Assembly (NCBI GenBank): GCA_013180625.2
Contig: SNVD02014114.1
Span: 26,039 to 90,038 of the forward strand
Direction of reading: 5' to 3'
DNA: 64,000 nt
Origin: Boswellia sacra
Lineage: Eukaryota; Streptophyta; Magnoliopsida; Sapindales; Burseraceae
The position numbers and the translations under genes are program-made. Below the pieces are notes generated by a model. The model saw nothing but the letters and a program-made list of their open reading frames with translations, was not told where the DNA came from and made no database searches. Shown here in pieces: positions 12,850-22,634 of this stretch. Each line of letters starts with the position of its first letter. Positions within the stretch are counted from its first letter, which is position 1.

Positions 12850-12917
12850 CTATGAGTCGGGGATTTGCTTCCCATCCAGTTTTCTTATAAACTGGCAAAC
12901 AGGGTCATTTTTAGTCC
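12850..12917 (-). pseudogene. NABP-like ORF, last codons only
   Basis: Only about 22 terminal codons remain, ending in TAG at 12850-12852 and corresponding to 53012-53079 of the intact copy. The element is truncated here. The sequence after the stop (12780-12849) belongs to a block that is unusually well conserved between families A and C. Confidence 0.75.
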
Positions 12918-13360
12918 GATTTGTGATCCATAAAATTCTATGAAAACTAAACATTCGTATCTTCATGAAGGTATATGCCTCATCATCAGATTCTTTCTAA
13001 ATTAATTTTTGTAATTTTTCAAATTCATGTATCAGTTTTTAAAGCTTTCGGTCGATTTTTTCTTAACTCTCTTCTTTTTTCTTCCAAGGGCATTTTTGTC
13101 ATTTTCTTTATTCATCATTCATCAATGAGGTTCAAAAATCCAATATCTATAGATTGCCCCCACTTTGAAGAAGTTTGTGAGACAAAAAAATCGACAAAGT
13201 ACTCTTACTTCGTCTTTCCTCGTCTCATCTCGGCATCTTTAGCTTCATCTGCATTCTATCAGAGTTCTTCAACATCTACTCTCCTCTTCAATACTTGCCA
13301 AGAAGTATGCCCACTTAAGGGCTGGTGTTCCCACTCAAGGGCTTTTTAGTATTTTCTAAT
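12918..13360. repeat. dispersed repeat D, copy 1, right part
   Basis: Matches 15310-15780 in order: TATCATCAGATTC(T/C)TT, a GTCAGTTTT word, GGGCATTTT, then a CCCCCACTTTGAAGAAGTTTG-like segment paralleling CCCTCTAGTTTGGAGAGGTTTG, and GTACTCT(T/C)ACTT. With 7190-8194 it forms one D copy split by the family C insertion. No protein is recognised. Confidence 0.4.
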
Positions 13361-13656
13361 GCATAAAATGTACTCTTCTAGTGCCAACAAATGCATTCTT
13401 CTAATGCATGTAATGCATCATTATGATGCATGATGTGCATTCTTCTAGTACGAGCAAATGCATGTTTCTAATGCATGAAATGCATCCTTACGATGCATGA
13501 TATGCACTCTTCTAATATGGACAAATGCATTCTTCTAATGTATGGAATTCATCCTTATGATGTATGATGCAAACTCCTCTAGTGTGCACAAATGCATTCT
13601 TCTAATGCATGAAATGTATCCTTATGATATGTGATATGCACTTTTCTCATACAGAC
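13361..13656. repeat. 67-bp ATGCAT-rich tandem array
   Basis: Four units of exactly 67 bp (13389-13656), preceded by a partial one (13361-13388). Each unit begins AAATGCAT, contains several ATGCAT palindromes and ends in an ACTCTTCTAAT-like run. Units differ by a few substitutions. It is a minisatellite inside the repeat D region. Confidence 0.8.
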
Positions 13657-13675
13657 AAATGCATTTATGAACGGG

Positions 13676-15790
13676 GTTTTCATCCTACCAAAGCGTTTGC
13701 AACCATGACACTGTGTCAAAGCCTCTTTTGAAACTTAAGTGAACACAAACGAGTATGAATAGGGCTTTCATGCTATCAGAGTGTTTGCGACCACGATACT
13801 ATGTCAAAGCCTCTTTCAAAACTTAAGGGAACACAAACAAGCCATGGGCACATCTGGAGAATAGAGTCGCCACCTAATTTTTCAATTGGGAATGAATGGG
13901 GGCAGATTTCCCTTTTTATCTTTGTTAAACATGTGAGGTGATTATTCAATCAATAGTAATTATAAATATCATCCATAGAAAGAGGGAGGAGAATATATTA
14001 CATTTTTGTCAAACATGGGGGAAGGGGAAGAGGATTACATTGCTTTATAAATGTTTCAAATAAAATATTGTATACATTCGTATACATTCAATAATTGACT
14101 TGAAACTCAATAGATGATGAATTCCTCATCACCATGTGTGAGTTTATCCAACGTCTATTAAGCTTCTATATAACAACATATTCATTTAATGTAGTATTCT
14201 AAGTAATGGTCCCTCACCATCAATGTGAGTCTGCCATCACTTTATGGAATCATACAATAATACTTCTAATCATGGTATGTTCAAAATAGAAAAATCAATC
14301 ATCCTACAAAGCCATAATCTAGTATCATGACATTCTAGCCTAGATTTGATAAATTCTATCATGGCATTCTACCTATTACAATTCTAGCATTATCCATATA
14401 TGGAATAATGGCACTTCTATCCTAAGCATGACAATCATGGCATAGCAACCTAATTCAATCAATCAACATCGATCATAGCCACTCTGGCTCAAACAAGACA
14501 TCCAAGGGCAAAACAATAATGCTTGCCTATTCTGTGCTATTTCCTAGCATATTTCAAAACAAATATAAGTTTTCCTAGCATGATTCTAATCATGTACTCC
14601 TAAGCATGTTTTTAAGCATTCACAAAATAAATTCCTTAACATGATTCTAATAAAGAAGGAAAAGTAGACTTACCTTGACACGCTTATCCATCTCGTAAAA
14701 TAAATATGGGTTAGAACAGTTCATAATAACCCTAGCATGCTTCTAAGCATAAATTTAAATCCTAATTATGCTTATTCTAAGCTTAAAATAACCTAAACAT
14801 GCTTAACTCTAAGCAAGAAAAATAAAAGAGAAAATAAGAGAGAGAAGAGAAATCTGCTTTCATGACATATCCTTTCTGGGTTTAGAACAATATAAAACGC
14901 CTGAGAAACTTTAGATTAGAAAAGACTTCTTGAATTCTCGAGCGTGTCTTTAAAAGAAAGAAAAGAGAATAATTAAGAAAGAAAAGAGAGTAATTCAAAG
15001 TTCGGTGTGTTTTAACAAGTGAGCCGAAGGGGGTTACATAGGTGGGGTTGGATTTGAAAGAAGGAAGCAAATTCTAAAAAAAGGAAGGTTTTAAAAGAAA
15101 TTTTTCAAAATTACAAAAAGAATAGCTGAGTAATTGTCAGACAGCTGGCCGACCATCACGAAATAGTTGAGTGGCTGTTTGATGGTCGGGCAGCTATTTT
15201 GTACTGTCAGGCAGCTGTTTGACAGTCGATCGACTATTCTTTCTTTAGCCGTTCCTATTTTGCCATCTTCAGTGCAATCCCTTTATATCTTTGGCTGTTC
15301 GATCGTACATAACTTTTGAAATTTAACTCCAATTTATGATTCGCAAATTTTTACAAAAACTAGACATCCATACGCAATGGTATATGACTTATCATCAGAT
15401 TCCTTGTGGATCAATTTCTATGCCTTTTTGAAGTCATATGTCAGTTTTCAAGACCCTCTATCAATTCTTTCTCACCTTTCTTTTCTTGGTCTTTAAGGGC
15501 ATTTTGATTTTTTTTGTTTTTGGCCCTATATCCACCTTAATTTTTCATCGAGCCTAGAAAATTTAGTGTCTACAACTTACCCTCTAGTTTGGAGAGGTTT
15601 GTGAGACACAAAAGTCGATAAAGTACTCTCACTTTGTCTTTCCTTTTTCCCTCTTAACATCTTCATTTTCATCTTCATTCCATCAATCTCTTCGTCATTT
15701 CTTTCTCCTCTTCTATTCCTACAAAAGGTGCACCTATTCAAGTGTTGAGGTGTCCATTCAAGGTCTAGTGTGGTCATCTAAAAATGGATG
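13676..15790. repeat. dispersed repeat D, copy 2
   Basis: Begins with an 83-86 bp tandem duplication (13676-13758 and 13759-13845) of a CATGACACT(G/A)TGTCAAAGCCTC segment. It continues with text paralleling 7255-8190 and then 12918-13350. The middle (14500-15290) has no counterpart in copy 1 and includes AGCTG/CAGCTG and GGTCGG inverted words at 15125-15240. No coding region is recognised. The shape (conserved non-coding blocks, small tandem arrays, nearby PMD gene) suggests a large retroelement carrying a PMD gene, which is an inference. Confidence 0.4.
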
Positions 15791-16130
15791 TGTCTATTCA
15801 AAGGCTAATGTGCCCATCTGAGGATGGATGTGCTTATTCAAAGGCTAATGTGCCCATCTGAGGGCGTATGTGCCCATTCAAGGGCTAGAAGGCATCCTTA
15901 TGATGCTATAATAAAACATCCCTCAGTGCACCAACTTCTTAGGGTTTTTAACACTCTTTAGTACACCTACTTCTTAGGATTTTCAACACTCTTTAGTGCA
16001 CCTCTTCTTAAGGCTTGTGCCTATTCTTCGGTGTACAATACTCTCTGGTGCACCTCTTTTAAGGGCTTATGCCTGTTTTAAGGGATTAAAAACACTCTTA
16101 AGTGCACCTATTTCTTAGGGTTTCCTTCTA
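15790..16130. repeat. two short degenerate tandem arrays
   Basis: 15790-15890: just over two 40-bp units built on TATTCAAAGGCTAATGTGCC. 15930-16130: four or five degenerate copies of an ACACTC(T/C)TTAGTGCACCTA(C/T)TTCTTAGG unit. No ORF. Confidence 0.6.
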
Positions 16131-16746
16131 TTGCATACGTACTGGGAAAACATTCTCTCATGCATGGCATCGCAATCTTTAGACCTTCCAATTCTTTATT
16201 CCTTCATCTAATATCCTTCGTACTTTCTATGACTTCTTTAGTTGGGTTTCATGCCTGTCTTCTAAGTATTCTTCAAGCTTATTTAATTTGCTTTAGATTT
16301 CGTATTTAATGGATTCCATGATGAAGTACTATTGCTTTTATTTTCAGTTCCTTCTAATCCACTAGGGAAATTCATCACGTTTCTGGTATTTCTCGTTCTC
16401 AACTTCTTTTACACTCATTGTACTTTTCACCAGGGAATTCTTATTATATTGTTGATTCTTCAATTCTTTGGGGATGTTTTTTTCAAATGTTCTTGCAAGT
16501 TCCTACAAAATGTTAAACATCCTAATGATTTCAAATTAATTCAAAATTTAGCTCATATCGTATGTTTTCAACAGCTCTGATTTCTAGTATCTCAAGGAAT
16601 TCTTTCCTCATGTGTATTGTTTAAGGATTTTATTCGATTGATACTATCCTTTCTTTGTGAGTTGCTAAATGTTGACATGGCTGGGTGCTTATCATCGAGA
16701 TGCTTCAAAGATCCTATTGAGGTTTGAAAGTTGGCATAAAAGTTTG
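16131..16746. other. AT-rich stretch without a recognised gene
   Basis: Open frame 16332-16580 exists on the plus strand but is T-rich, resembles no family I know, and has no neighbours that support it. I see nothing else here. Confidence 0.4.
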
Positions 16747-16755
16747 TCCTTCAAT

Positions 16756-17073
16756 TTTCCTCTTTTCTCTATTTTCTTCTTTCTCTTTTTCTTTCTCTTC
16801 TTTCTTTTTCTTTTGTTTCCTTTCTCTTTTCTTTTTGTTTCTTTTCTTTCTCTTTTCTTTCTCTTTTCCTTCTATTCTTTCTCTTTCTTTTCTTTCCTCT
16901 CTCTCTCTCTCTCTCTCTTCTTTTTCTTTCTTTTCTTTTCTCTTTTCTTTTCTTTGTCTTTTCTTTTTCCTTTTTTTCTTTCTACTTTTTCCTTTTTTCC
17001 TTTTTTTCTTTTCTTTTTTTTTCTTTTTTCTTTCTTTTTTTTCTCTTCTTTTCCTTCTTTCCTTTCTGTCCCT
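16756..17073 (+). repeat. long polypyrimidine (T/C) tract
   Basis: More than 300 bp made almost only of T and C, mainly TTTTC/CTTTC words with a (CT)n run at 16898-16920. Two overlapping Phe/Ser/Leu-only frames result and are artefacts of composition. Such tracts arise by slippage and can form triplex DNA. Confidence 0.9.
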
Positions 17074-17439
17074 TATTATAGTGACAGTTAGCTAGTCATC
17101 AAAAAGTTGCCTCTCTGATTGACAGTCACTCGACGGTCAGTCAATAGTCGGCCGATAGTTTGACTACTGTCCAGCGATCAAGGACTTGCATAAAGTTCTT
17201 TCCTCTTTCATTTGCTTCATTTGCGCGTGACTTTTTCCTTTTTCATCCAATTCACTTCTAGTTTTCTCCTTCGTAGTCCTCTTGACTTTTTCTTTCTACT
17301 GGCGGGTCATCCAGTTCATCTAGACTTCAATGAGAGCAATCCGGTCTAGAAATCAATGTTAAAGGGTCTTTCCAAGGATCAAGAGGTGCTGGTTGTTTAC
17401 GATGTGGTTTCCCACGTAATCAACATGGTATGTTTTTTA

Positions 17440-18222
17440 TCCTTTTCCCTTTCTTTAGAATTTTTTGTGCATGTATTCATGTTAAGATTTTAATTTCTTG
17501 CTTTACGACTATCATGAGAATAGGATGTGCGGTCATTTTCTGGAGCCCATTGGCTTCTACGAATTCATCACGTGTCTTCCACATACTCCTCGACACACCG
17601 AATGTTGGGCGTTGGCCGCCTTGTGTGAGAGGTGGATGGACATGACCCATACATTTCATCTTTCGATTGGCGAGATAACTATCACGCCTTTGGACATTGC
17701 TGCATTGACTGGCCTTCAATGTTGTGGAGAGGTCATTCCTGTTGAGACATGTATTGCAGAGTAGAGGGATCAACAGAATTTGATTCGATAGCTTTTAGGA
17801 TGTGACGTGAAGGTTAAGAGCAACATCACTATCCAATATGCTCCATTGTATGAATATTGGAAACAGAGATCCAACCTGACTTTAGTCGAGGTGGACTAGT
17901 ATGCTCGTAGCTTCATTGGCTACCTACTTGGTACGACCCTATTTACCAATGCATTGAACAGTACTGCTTTGAATTTACTTCCTGCCCTCTAGGATCTCGA
18001 TTGAATGAGGGATATTGACTAGGGTCATGTTGCTTTTGGTCAGCTATATTTTGGTTTTGATCGAGCTTGTTGAGGCATTGCTAGGATCGTTAGATTTGCT
18101 CCACTTTTTGAGGTAACTTCTCTCTTTCTTACACCTTCGTGTTTAGTTTGAATGAATTTCAATTTTGATTCTGTTCCATTCATGATAGATGTGGACATAT
18201 GAGTTAGGCATTCCACTATCCG
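17440..18222 (+). pseudogene. plant mobile domain (PMD, MAIN-like) gene fragment
   Basis: Residues of the frame 17498-17764 show the PMD N-terminal pattern: FYEFITCLPHTPRH, then WALAALCERWMDMTHTFHL followed by IGEITITPLDIAALTGL. Further PMD-like text continues after a stop at 17762 (a YARSFIGYLLGTTLF segment near 17899-17943 and a WGHVAFGQLYFGFDRA segment near 18019-18066). Multiple in-frame stops disrupt it. PMD proteins are plant-specific and occur both as host genes (MAIN/MAIL) and inside transposons. At 18223 the fragment is cut by the LTR of the minus-strand family A element, and its C-terminal part is not found on the other side of that composite at 40418. Confidence 0.75.
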
Positions 18223-19592
18223 TTACACATCTGAAAAAGGATTGTCTCCCAAGTATAGGAGTGTCGAAGTAATAAACCCGGTGAGACCGGGGTCGATCCA
18301 CGAGGAAGGAGATTTTAGCACTACAAATTATATGCTAAGCAAATATGATATAATTGATTCAAAGATATGACGAGATAATATCAACAATAGATAAGAATAA
18401 TTAAAATGCGCAAGTAAAAGGAATTAACACAATAATAATAATGAAAGCTAAGGTTAGGGGATCCGCCCTTGATATTTCGAATAAGGATAATTAACCCATT
18501 TTAGTTATATGAATTATATTTGTTTCATTACCAATATTTATACCACTTCTTGTAAATGGGTTCAAGCATCCAATGTGCCAATCACATATGTCTACAACAA
18601 ATCAAGGTTCCTAACTAGATTCGTGTCGGTAAGGAAGAACCATACATCATCTAGAAAGGATCCAAGCATTTGATGTGCCAAGGATTGTCGACAATGGATC
18701 AAGACCTCCACTTTACGAGTGGTGTCAAGATTGATTAAGAAATTAAATATAAATCATATTGAATAAACATTATAAGATTAAGATTATTAAGCACATATTA
18801 AGGGTTAGAGAATCCTTATTCTCATATCAAGGGTTTCACCCTTTCACCTTAGCAAAAGAGAAATTAGAAGAACATTATAATAGAAAGAAAATAAAATGCA
18901 AGAAAAAGGAAATTCATTAATAACATAAACACACAAAACACAATACAAGATCCTAGCCAAAGCCAAAATGTTCCAGCCAAGGCCAAGATGCCCTAATGGG
19001 TCACAAGGCACCTCTATTTATAGATACATCCAGGGGCAAACTTGTCAAATTACAAGGGCATAATTGTCAAATATTAGTTGTAAATATCTTTGACAATTGG
19101 GATCATTAGGCACCGACTTTGACCATCAATTTTGACATCGAAATGTTGTGAATTTTAATCACACGTCTTCATGAAAGTTGTAGATATTTCTCTCAGCTTT
19201 CTAGAACATATTGATTTGCACAATTTGGATACATATTTTGAGAGATACGGTTCAAATACTGAAGCTTGGTCAGACTGGGCCGAGACTGTAGATGGGTTCA
19301 CTTCAAGCCCAGTTTTGGACCACTAAGAGCCCGAATTTGATGATACTTGTGAAATGCAATCTTGTAGACAATTGAATTAGCTTTCCAAAACATTAAGAAT
19401 TGTACCATTCTGATCTATAAATAGAGAGTTATACCCATTTTACCGAACCTGTAACAAAACCAAAATTAAGAAGAAGTTAATTCCAAAGATGCAAATGCTA
19501 CAAATATGCTTAAGTTGAGGAATTTAATGACACTATTAATGCAATATGATGAACTAAACTCTTATTAAACATGCATATTTAAGTGTTCATCA
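18223..19592 (-). repeat. family A 3' LTR (minus strand)
   Basis: Reverse complement of the family A LTR (AAGTGTTCATCA at the 19592 end equals TGATGAACACTT on the element strand). At 1370 bp it is about 160 bp shorter than other family A LTRs (1529-1532 bp). The block with CCACCTATTTCCATGG text near the end is missing. The outer terminus is mutated (TTACACATCTG where the others give TGACACATCCG). Confidence 0.88.
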
Positions 19593-19602
19593 CACCCCCC
19601 AA
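19593..19602 (-). other. polypurine tract of family A element
   Basis: Element-strand TTGGGGGGTG directly before the 3' LTR, the same as at 38876-38885 and 48489-48498. Confidence 0.8.
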
Positions 19603-19897
19603 CTAGCTTATTGCTAGTCCCTAGCAATTAAAGCGTTATTATTTAGAAGTGATTTATAGAATTTTACATCCAAGGTGGTCATTATTACACTCTCCTTGAT
19701 TTTATCCAAATAAACAAACTCTCAACCAATTATTATTATTATTATTTTTTTTTATGACTCATGTACCCTTCGGTCAAGATATCTATAAACCTTCTTTTTG
19801 TGCTCAGTCAACACATGACTATGGGGCTTATTAGAAAGAAGCCATATCGGTTCTAATATTTGTTAAGGCTAACAACCTTAGGTAAGGGCATTTATTC

Positions 19898-19941
<44 letters not shown>

Positions 19942-21006
19942 GAATAAATTATATTTTTTTTCTCTTCTTCTTTTTTTTTGAAGGAATGCATCTTTAACTC
20001 ATGTAGCGAGCCTTAGGCTAATGACTCCCAGACCAGTTGGCCTTAGGGAATTAGGTGTTAAGACACCCCTTCGAGCTTAACGACTCGGGTTGCCGATGCT
20101 TTATTTTTGCTTAGAAACTTATGGATAGTGCAATGTTCAATCCCATTAAGCTTTCTCCTTAATCCATGTAGCGAGCTTTGGGCCAATAACTCCCAAACCA
20201 GTTGGTCTTAGGGTATTAGGTGTTGAGGCACCCCTCGGGCTTAATTGCTCGAATTAAGGAGGCTACGAGACCAAACTTATCCACAATTGCTCTCTTCTTT
20301 TTTTTTTTTCTTTTTTTTCACTTTTTTTTTCACTTTTTTTCTTCTTCTTTTTTTTCTTTTAACTTTCCCCTTCCTTTGTGTTGTTATTCTAAACAAAATA
20401 AAAGAACTCAAATATTACAACATTTCACTTTGCCACCCACAATCATGCATCAAGGTATGTGTGTGTGTGAAGAAAGGTTCATGAATACTTGCTTAACGAG
20501 TACATAAGCACACAGTTTATTAAATGATAATGTTATGAGAGTTCATAGATTTGAATAATTCAAAGTGAAATGAATAAGTCCTCCTTATTATAAAATTCAA
20601 AAATCAAGACTAAATAATATCAGGTTAGCTAAAATAAGTTCACAAAATCAAAATAAAATGACAAATTGGTTAGAATGGGTTTCAAGAGTTCAAACTGGTC
20701 CTCCCTACTCTGCCATTCCTGACCCAGAATGCATCTCAGGAGGATTTGAACTCCTTACACCGCACTCTGAATCTAATTACTAACTCGTTTTTTTTTTGCA
20801 AGAAAAAAGAAAATTCAAGACACACTTATGTCTACTATCCTTCCCCCCAACCAAAAAAAATATTGTCCTCAATGTTTAAATGCAGAGAGATCAAGTATAG
20901 GAGACATTACGTGAAGCTTCTGTTATTCAAGAGAGATGACCTGAAAGACTCATAAAATAACATGCTAAAAATAAAATAAAATAAAATAAAGGATAAGAGA
21001 AAAAAA
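19603..21006 (-). other. 3' untranslated region of family A element
   Basis: No gene. Contains an (AT)20 microsatellite at 19900-19939, poly-T runs at 20290-20360, the ACATTGAGGACAATGT-type dyad (about 20862-20876), an internal purine run next to it (20839-20850), and the conserved TCTTGAGACGCATTCTGG-like motif with flanking inverted repeat around 20680-20770. Collinear with 37550-38875. Confidence 0.75.
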
Positions 21007-21657
21007 TTACAAACGGAGATTCAAATGCAATTTGCACCTTTTGTTTTGCCCTCCTGCCCAATTAATTTGAGTACTAGCTGGGTCAGGTTCATACTTAACT
21101 TCTTGTAATTTGTCAAGTAACTCACCAACAGAAGTGGCAGAAACAAGGATCTTTCTCACTGAATGAGGTATAAAATTTTGTTCCACAGCTGCATCAACAA
21201 AACTTATCAAAGGATCAAAGAAATTTTTGACATTCAACAAACCTATGAGTTTTTTATGGAGATTCAGTTGGGCCCAAGAGGTAATTTGAAAAATTTCTTC
21301 AAGAGTGCCAAAGCCACCTGGTAAAGCAATAAAGGCATCTGAATTGATGAGCATATGTGCCATGCGTTCATCCATAGAGGAGACCTGTAACTCCTTCCCA
21401 ACCGTTTTTCCAACAATACTTTCTACAGCCAAAGCTTTAGGAATAACTCCTAAAACCTGAGTACCTCCTACATATGCAGCTGTTGACACACAACCCATTA
21501 ACCCGAGGCTACCTCCCCCATAAACCACATGAATCTTTCTTTCAGCCAGTAGCCTAACAAGATAATTCGCTACTTTTACGAACTCTTCACTTTTACCTGG
21601 TCGAGATCCACAGAATACACATATCCTTTGGATTCGACGTTTTGAAGTTCCCTCCAT
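21007..21657 (-). CDS. LOG-like: retrotransposon-borne LOG cytokinin phosphoribohydrolase, intact
   Basis: Full 216-aa open frame without introns, close to the usual length of plant LOG proteins. Domain order: RICVFCGSRPG near residue 10-20, GGGSLGLMGC around 46-56 (nucleotide-phosphate loop), a VIPKAL strand, the DERM segment with the substrate-binding Arg, PGGFGTLEE around 114-122 with the catalytic Glu, and a WAQLNLHKKLIGLLN core that follows the family. Known role: hydrolyses cytokinin riboside 5'-monophosphate to free cytokinin base plus ribose 5-phosphate in the cytosol. The usual Lys after the Arg is Met, and His before ER is Asp in this copy only. ATG at 21657 is supported by alignment with three other copies. 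A TATTTAT word (TATA-like on the element strand) sits about 50 bp upstream. It is about 92% identical to the 36899 copy by hand alignment (17 residue differences). Confidence 0.92.
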   Translation of the reverse strand: MEGTSKRRIQRICVFCGSRPGKSEEFVKVANYLVRLLAERKIHVVYGGGSLGLMGCVSTAAYVGGTQVLGVIPKALAVESIVGKTVGKELQVSSMDERMAHMLINSDAFIALPGGFGTLEEIFQITSWAQLNLHKKLIGLLNVKNFFDPLISFVDAAVEQNFIPHSVRKILVSATSVGELLDKLQEVKYEPDPASTQINWAGGQNKRCKLHLNLRL

Positions 21658-21706
21658 GTCTAAGTAACTCTCTAACTATGTGTGAAGAAGAGAACAAGAT
21701 ATGTGG

Positions 21707-21713
21707 TATTTAT
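21707..21713 (-). promoter_or_regulatory. possible TATA box of an internal LOG promoter
   Basis: Element-strand ATAAATA within CACTCCATAAATACC, about 50 nt upstream of the LOG ATG. The same sequence lies at 36844-36850 before the other intact LOG. The spacing would give a 5' leader of some 20-25 nt. This is inference only; the LTR promoter could serve instead. Confidence 0.35.
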
Positions 21714-21972
21714 GGAGTGCAAAAAGTTATGCTAGTGATGATATCTATCTAGGTAACTCGATTGTTTATTGAAAAAGTTGACAATAATGCATAAAAATTC
21801 AAAAGATGATGAAATAAGACACCATAAGTCAAACAAAAGATACAAATTAAAAAATGACAGCTATGAGGTATTAAAATTCAAAAATGATGGCACGCATGCA
21901 TATGTACATGTATTTGTGACTGTGGCTCACATCTTCCTCTGGTTTTACGTCCAGAAACGGCTTAAACACCTT

Positions 21973-22519
21973 CTATGAGTTGGGATATGCTTCCCATCCA
22001 GTTTTCTTATAAACTGGCAAACAGGGTCGTTTTGAGTCAGATTCCCAAGACTATAGCGTTCCTGCTCATCTCGGAATTGTGTCCACAAATTAAAATTTCA
22101 CGCTGCACAAGTCCACAAGACTGCGTCTCAAGAGTCACTCGGATATCATCCAAAGACTCCCTACTCAGTCCATTCTTGATGAACTGTAACTTATCCTCTC
22201 GATTATTAGACAAATATCCCAAGGAGCGGCAACGTTGGTTACAAGTCCATCTTGCACATTTGGGACAAACTTGTAACCTTTTCGCTCTTCGCTTTTTGGC
22301 GTAAGAGCTTTTTCCCATACCTGGCATGTGAGAAACAAGATTATCTGAAAATTCATAAGCAAATCGAACCTTGGCTTCAATTAACCATCTTACTTCAACA
22401 GCCATACCCTTACACATCAACATCCTTAGTCTTTCTGCACGAGCTTTGTAAATTTTGAGCAAATCATTTGGAGGAAGAGAGGGAAAATGGTTGTGCAGAT
22501 TTGAGAGAATGGTGTCCAT
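21973..22519 (-). pseudogene. NABP-like basic four-Cys finger protein, family A, two 1-nt deletions near the C-terminus
   Basis: Open for 160 codons from the ATG at 22519, then out of frame. Features: a Leu/Phe-rich helical N-terminus, a VRWLIEAKVRF segment, then KSSYAKKRRAKRL (strongly basic) leading directly into C-x2-C-x4-C-x3-C (VCPKCARWTCNQRC), and a NREDKLQFIKNGLS segment. The basic patch plus Cys finger is the arrangement of the cysteine-rich nucleic-acid-binding proteins of carlaviruses and relatives (Pfam Viral_NABP), which suppress RNA silencing or act in the nucleus. The assignment is by pattern, not by search. Relative to the family C copy, one nucleotide is missing near 22092 and another near 21983, so the last 20 or so residues are altered. 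It lies between integrase and LOG on the same strand. Confidence 0.6.
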
Positions 22520-22579
22520 GCGAGAAAAGAAAGGAAAATGAATGCAAGGTGAGCAACAGTTTTTAGGGAACTGAGAAAC

Positions 22580-22625
22580 CGACTTTAAAAGTCACAGAGT
22601 ACCGTATCCGCCACGTGACCGGGAA
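22580..22625 (-). promoter_or_regulatory. structured leader upstream of NABP-like ORF
   Basis: Element-strand GGTCACGTGGCGGATACGG and following bases contain ACGG-x4-CCGT and GACTTTTAAAGTC, two perfect inverted repeats back to back. The same leader occurs at 30301-30348, 35922-35965, 45200-45245 and 46881-46922. Confidence 0.5.
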
Positions 22626-22634
22626 AATCAATCC

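Larger units (their letters stand above)
8195..12917 (-). mobile_element. family C LTR retrotransposon, 5'-truncated, with LOG module
   Basis: Minus-strand Athila-like element. Reading along its own strand it contains the last codons of the NABP-like ORF (truncated at about 12917), the 67-bp hairpin repeats, a LOG gene, a long 3' untranslated region, a polypurine tract and the 3' LTR. Everything upstream (5' LTR, gag, pol, most of NABP) is gone. At 12917 the sequence switches abruptly into repeat D. Its content is collinear with 53010-57727 of the complete plus-strand family C element, with scattered substitutions and small indels. Because one end is missing, no target-site duplication can be tested. 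Confidence 0.85.

Noticed and set aside
16669..17095. Two overlapping 120-140 codon frames
   Set aside because: They consist almost wholly of Phe, Ser and Leu and result from a T/C-only tract; no gene.
17498..17764. PMD ORF as a functional host gene
   Set aside because: The domain continues through several stops and is cut by an LTR; a remnant.
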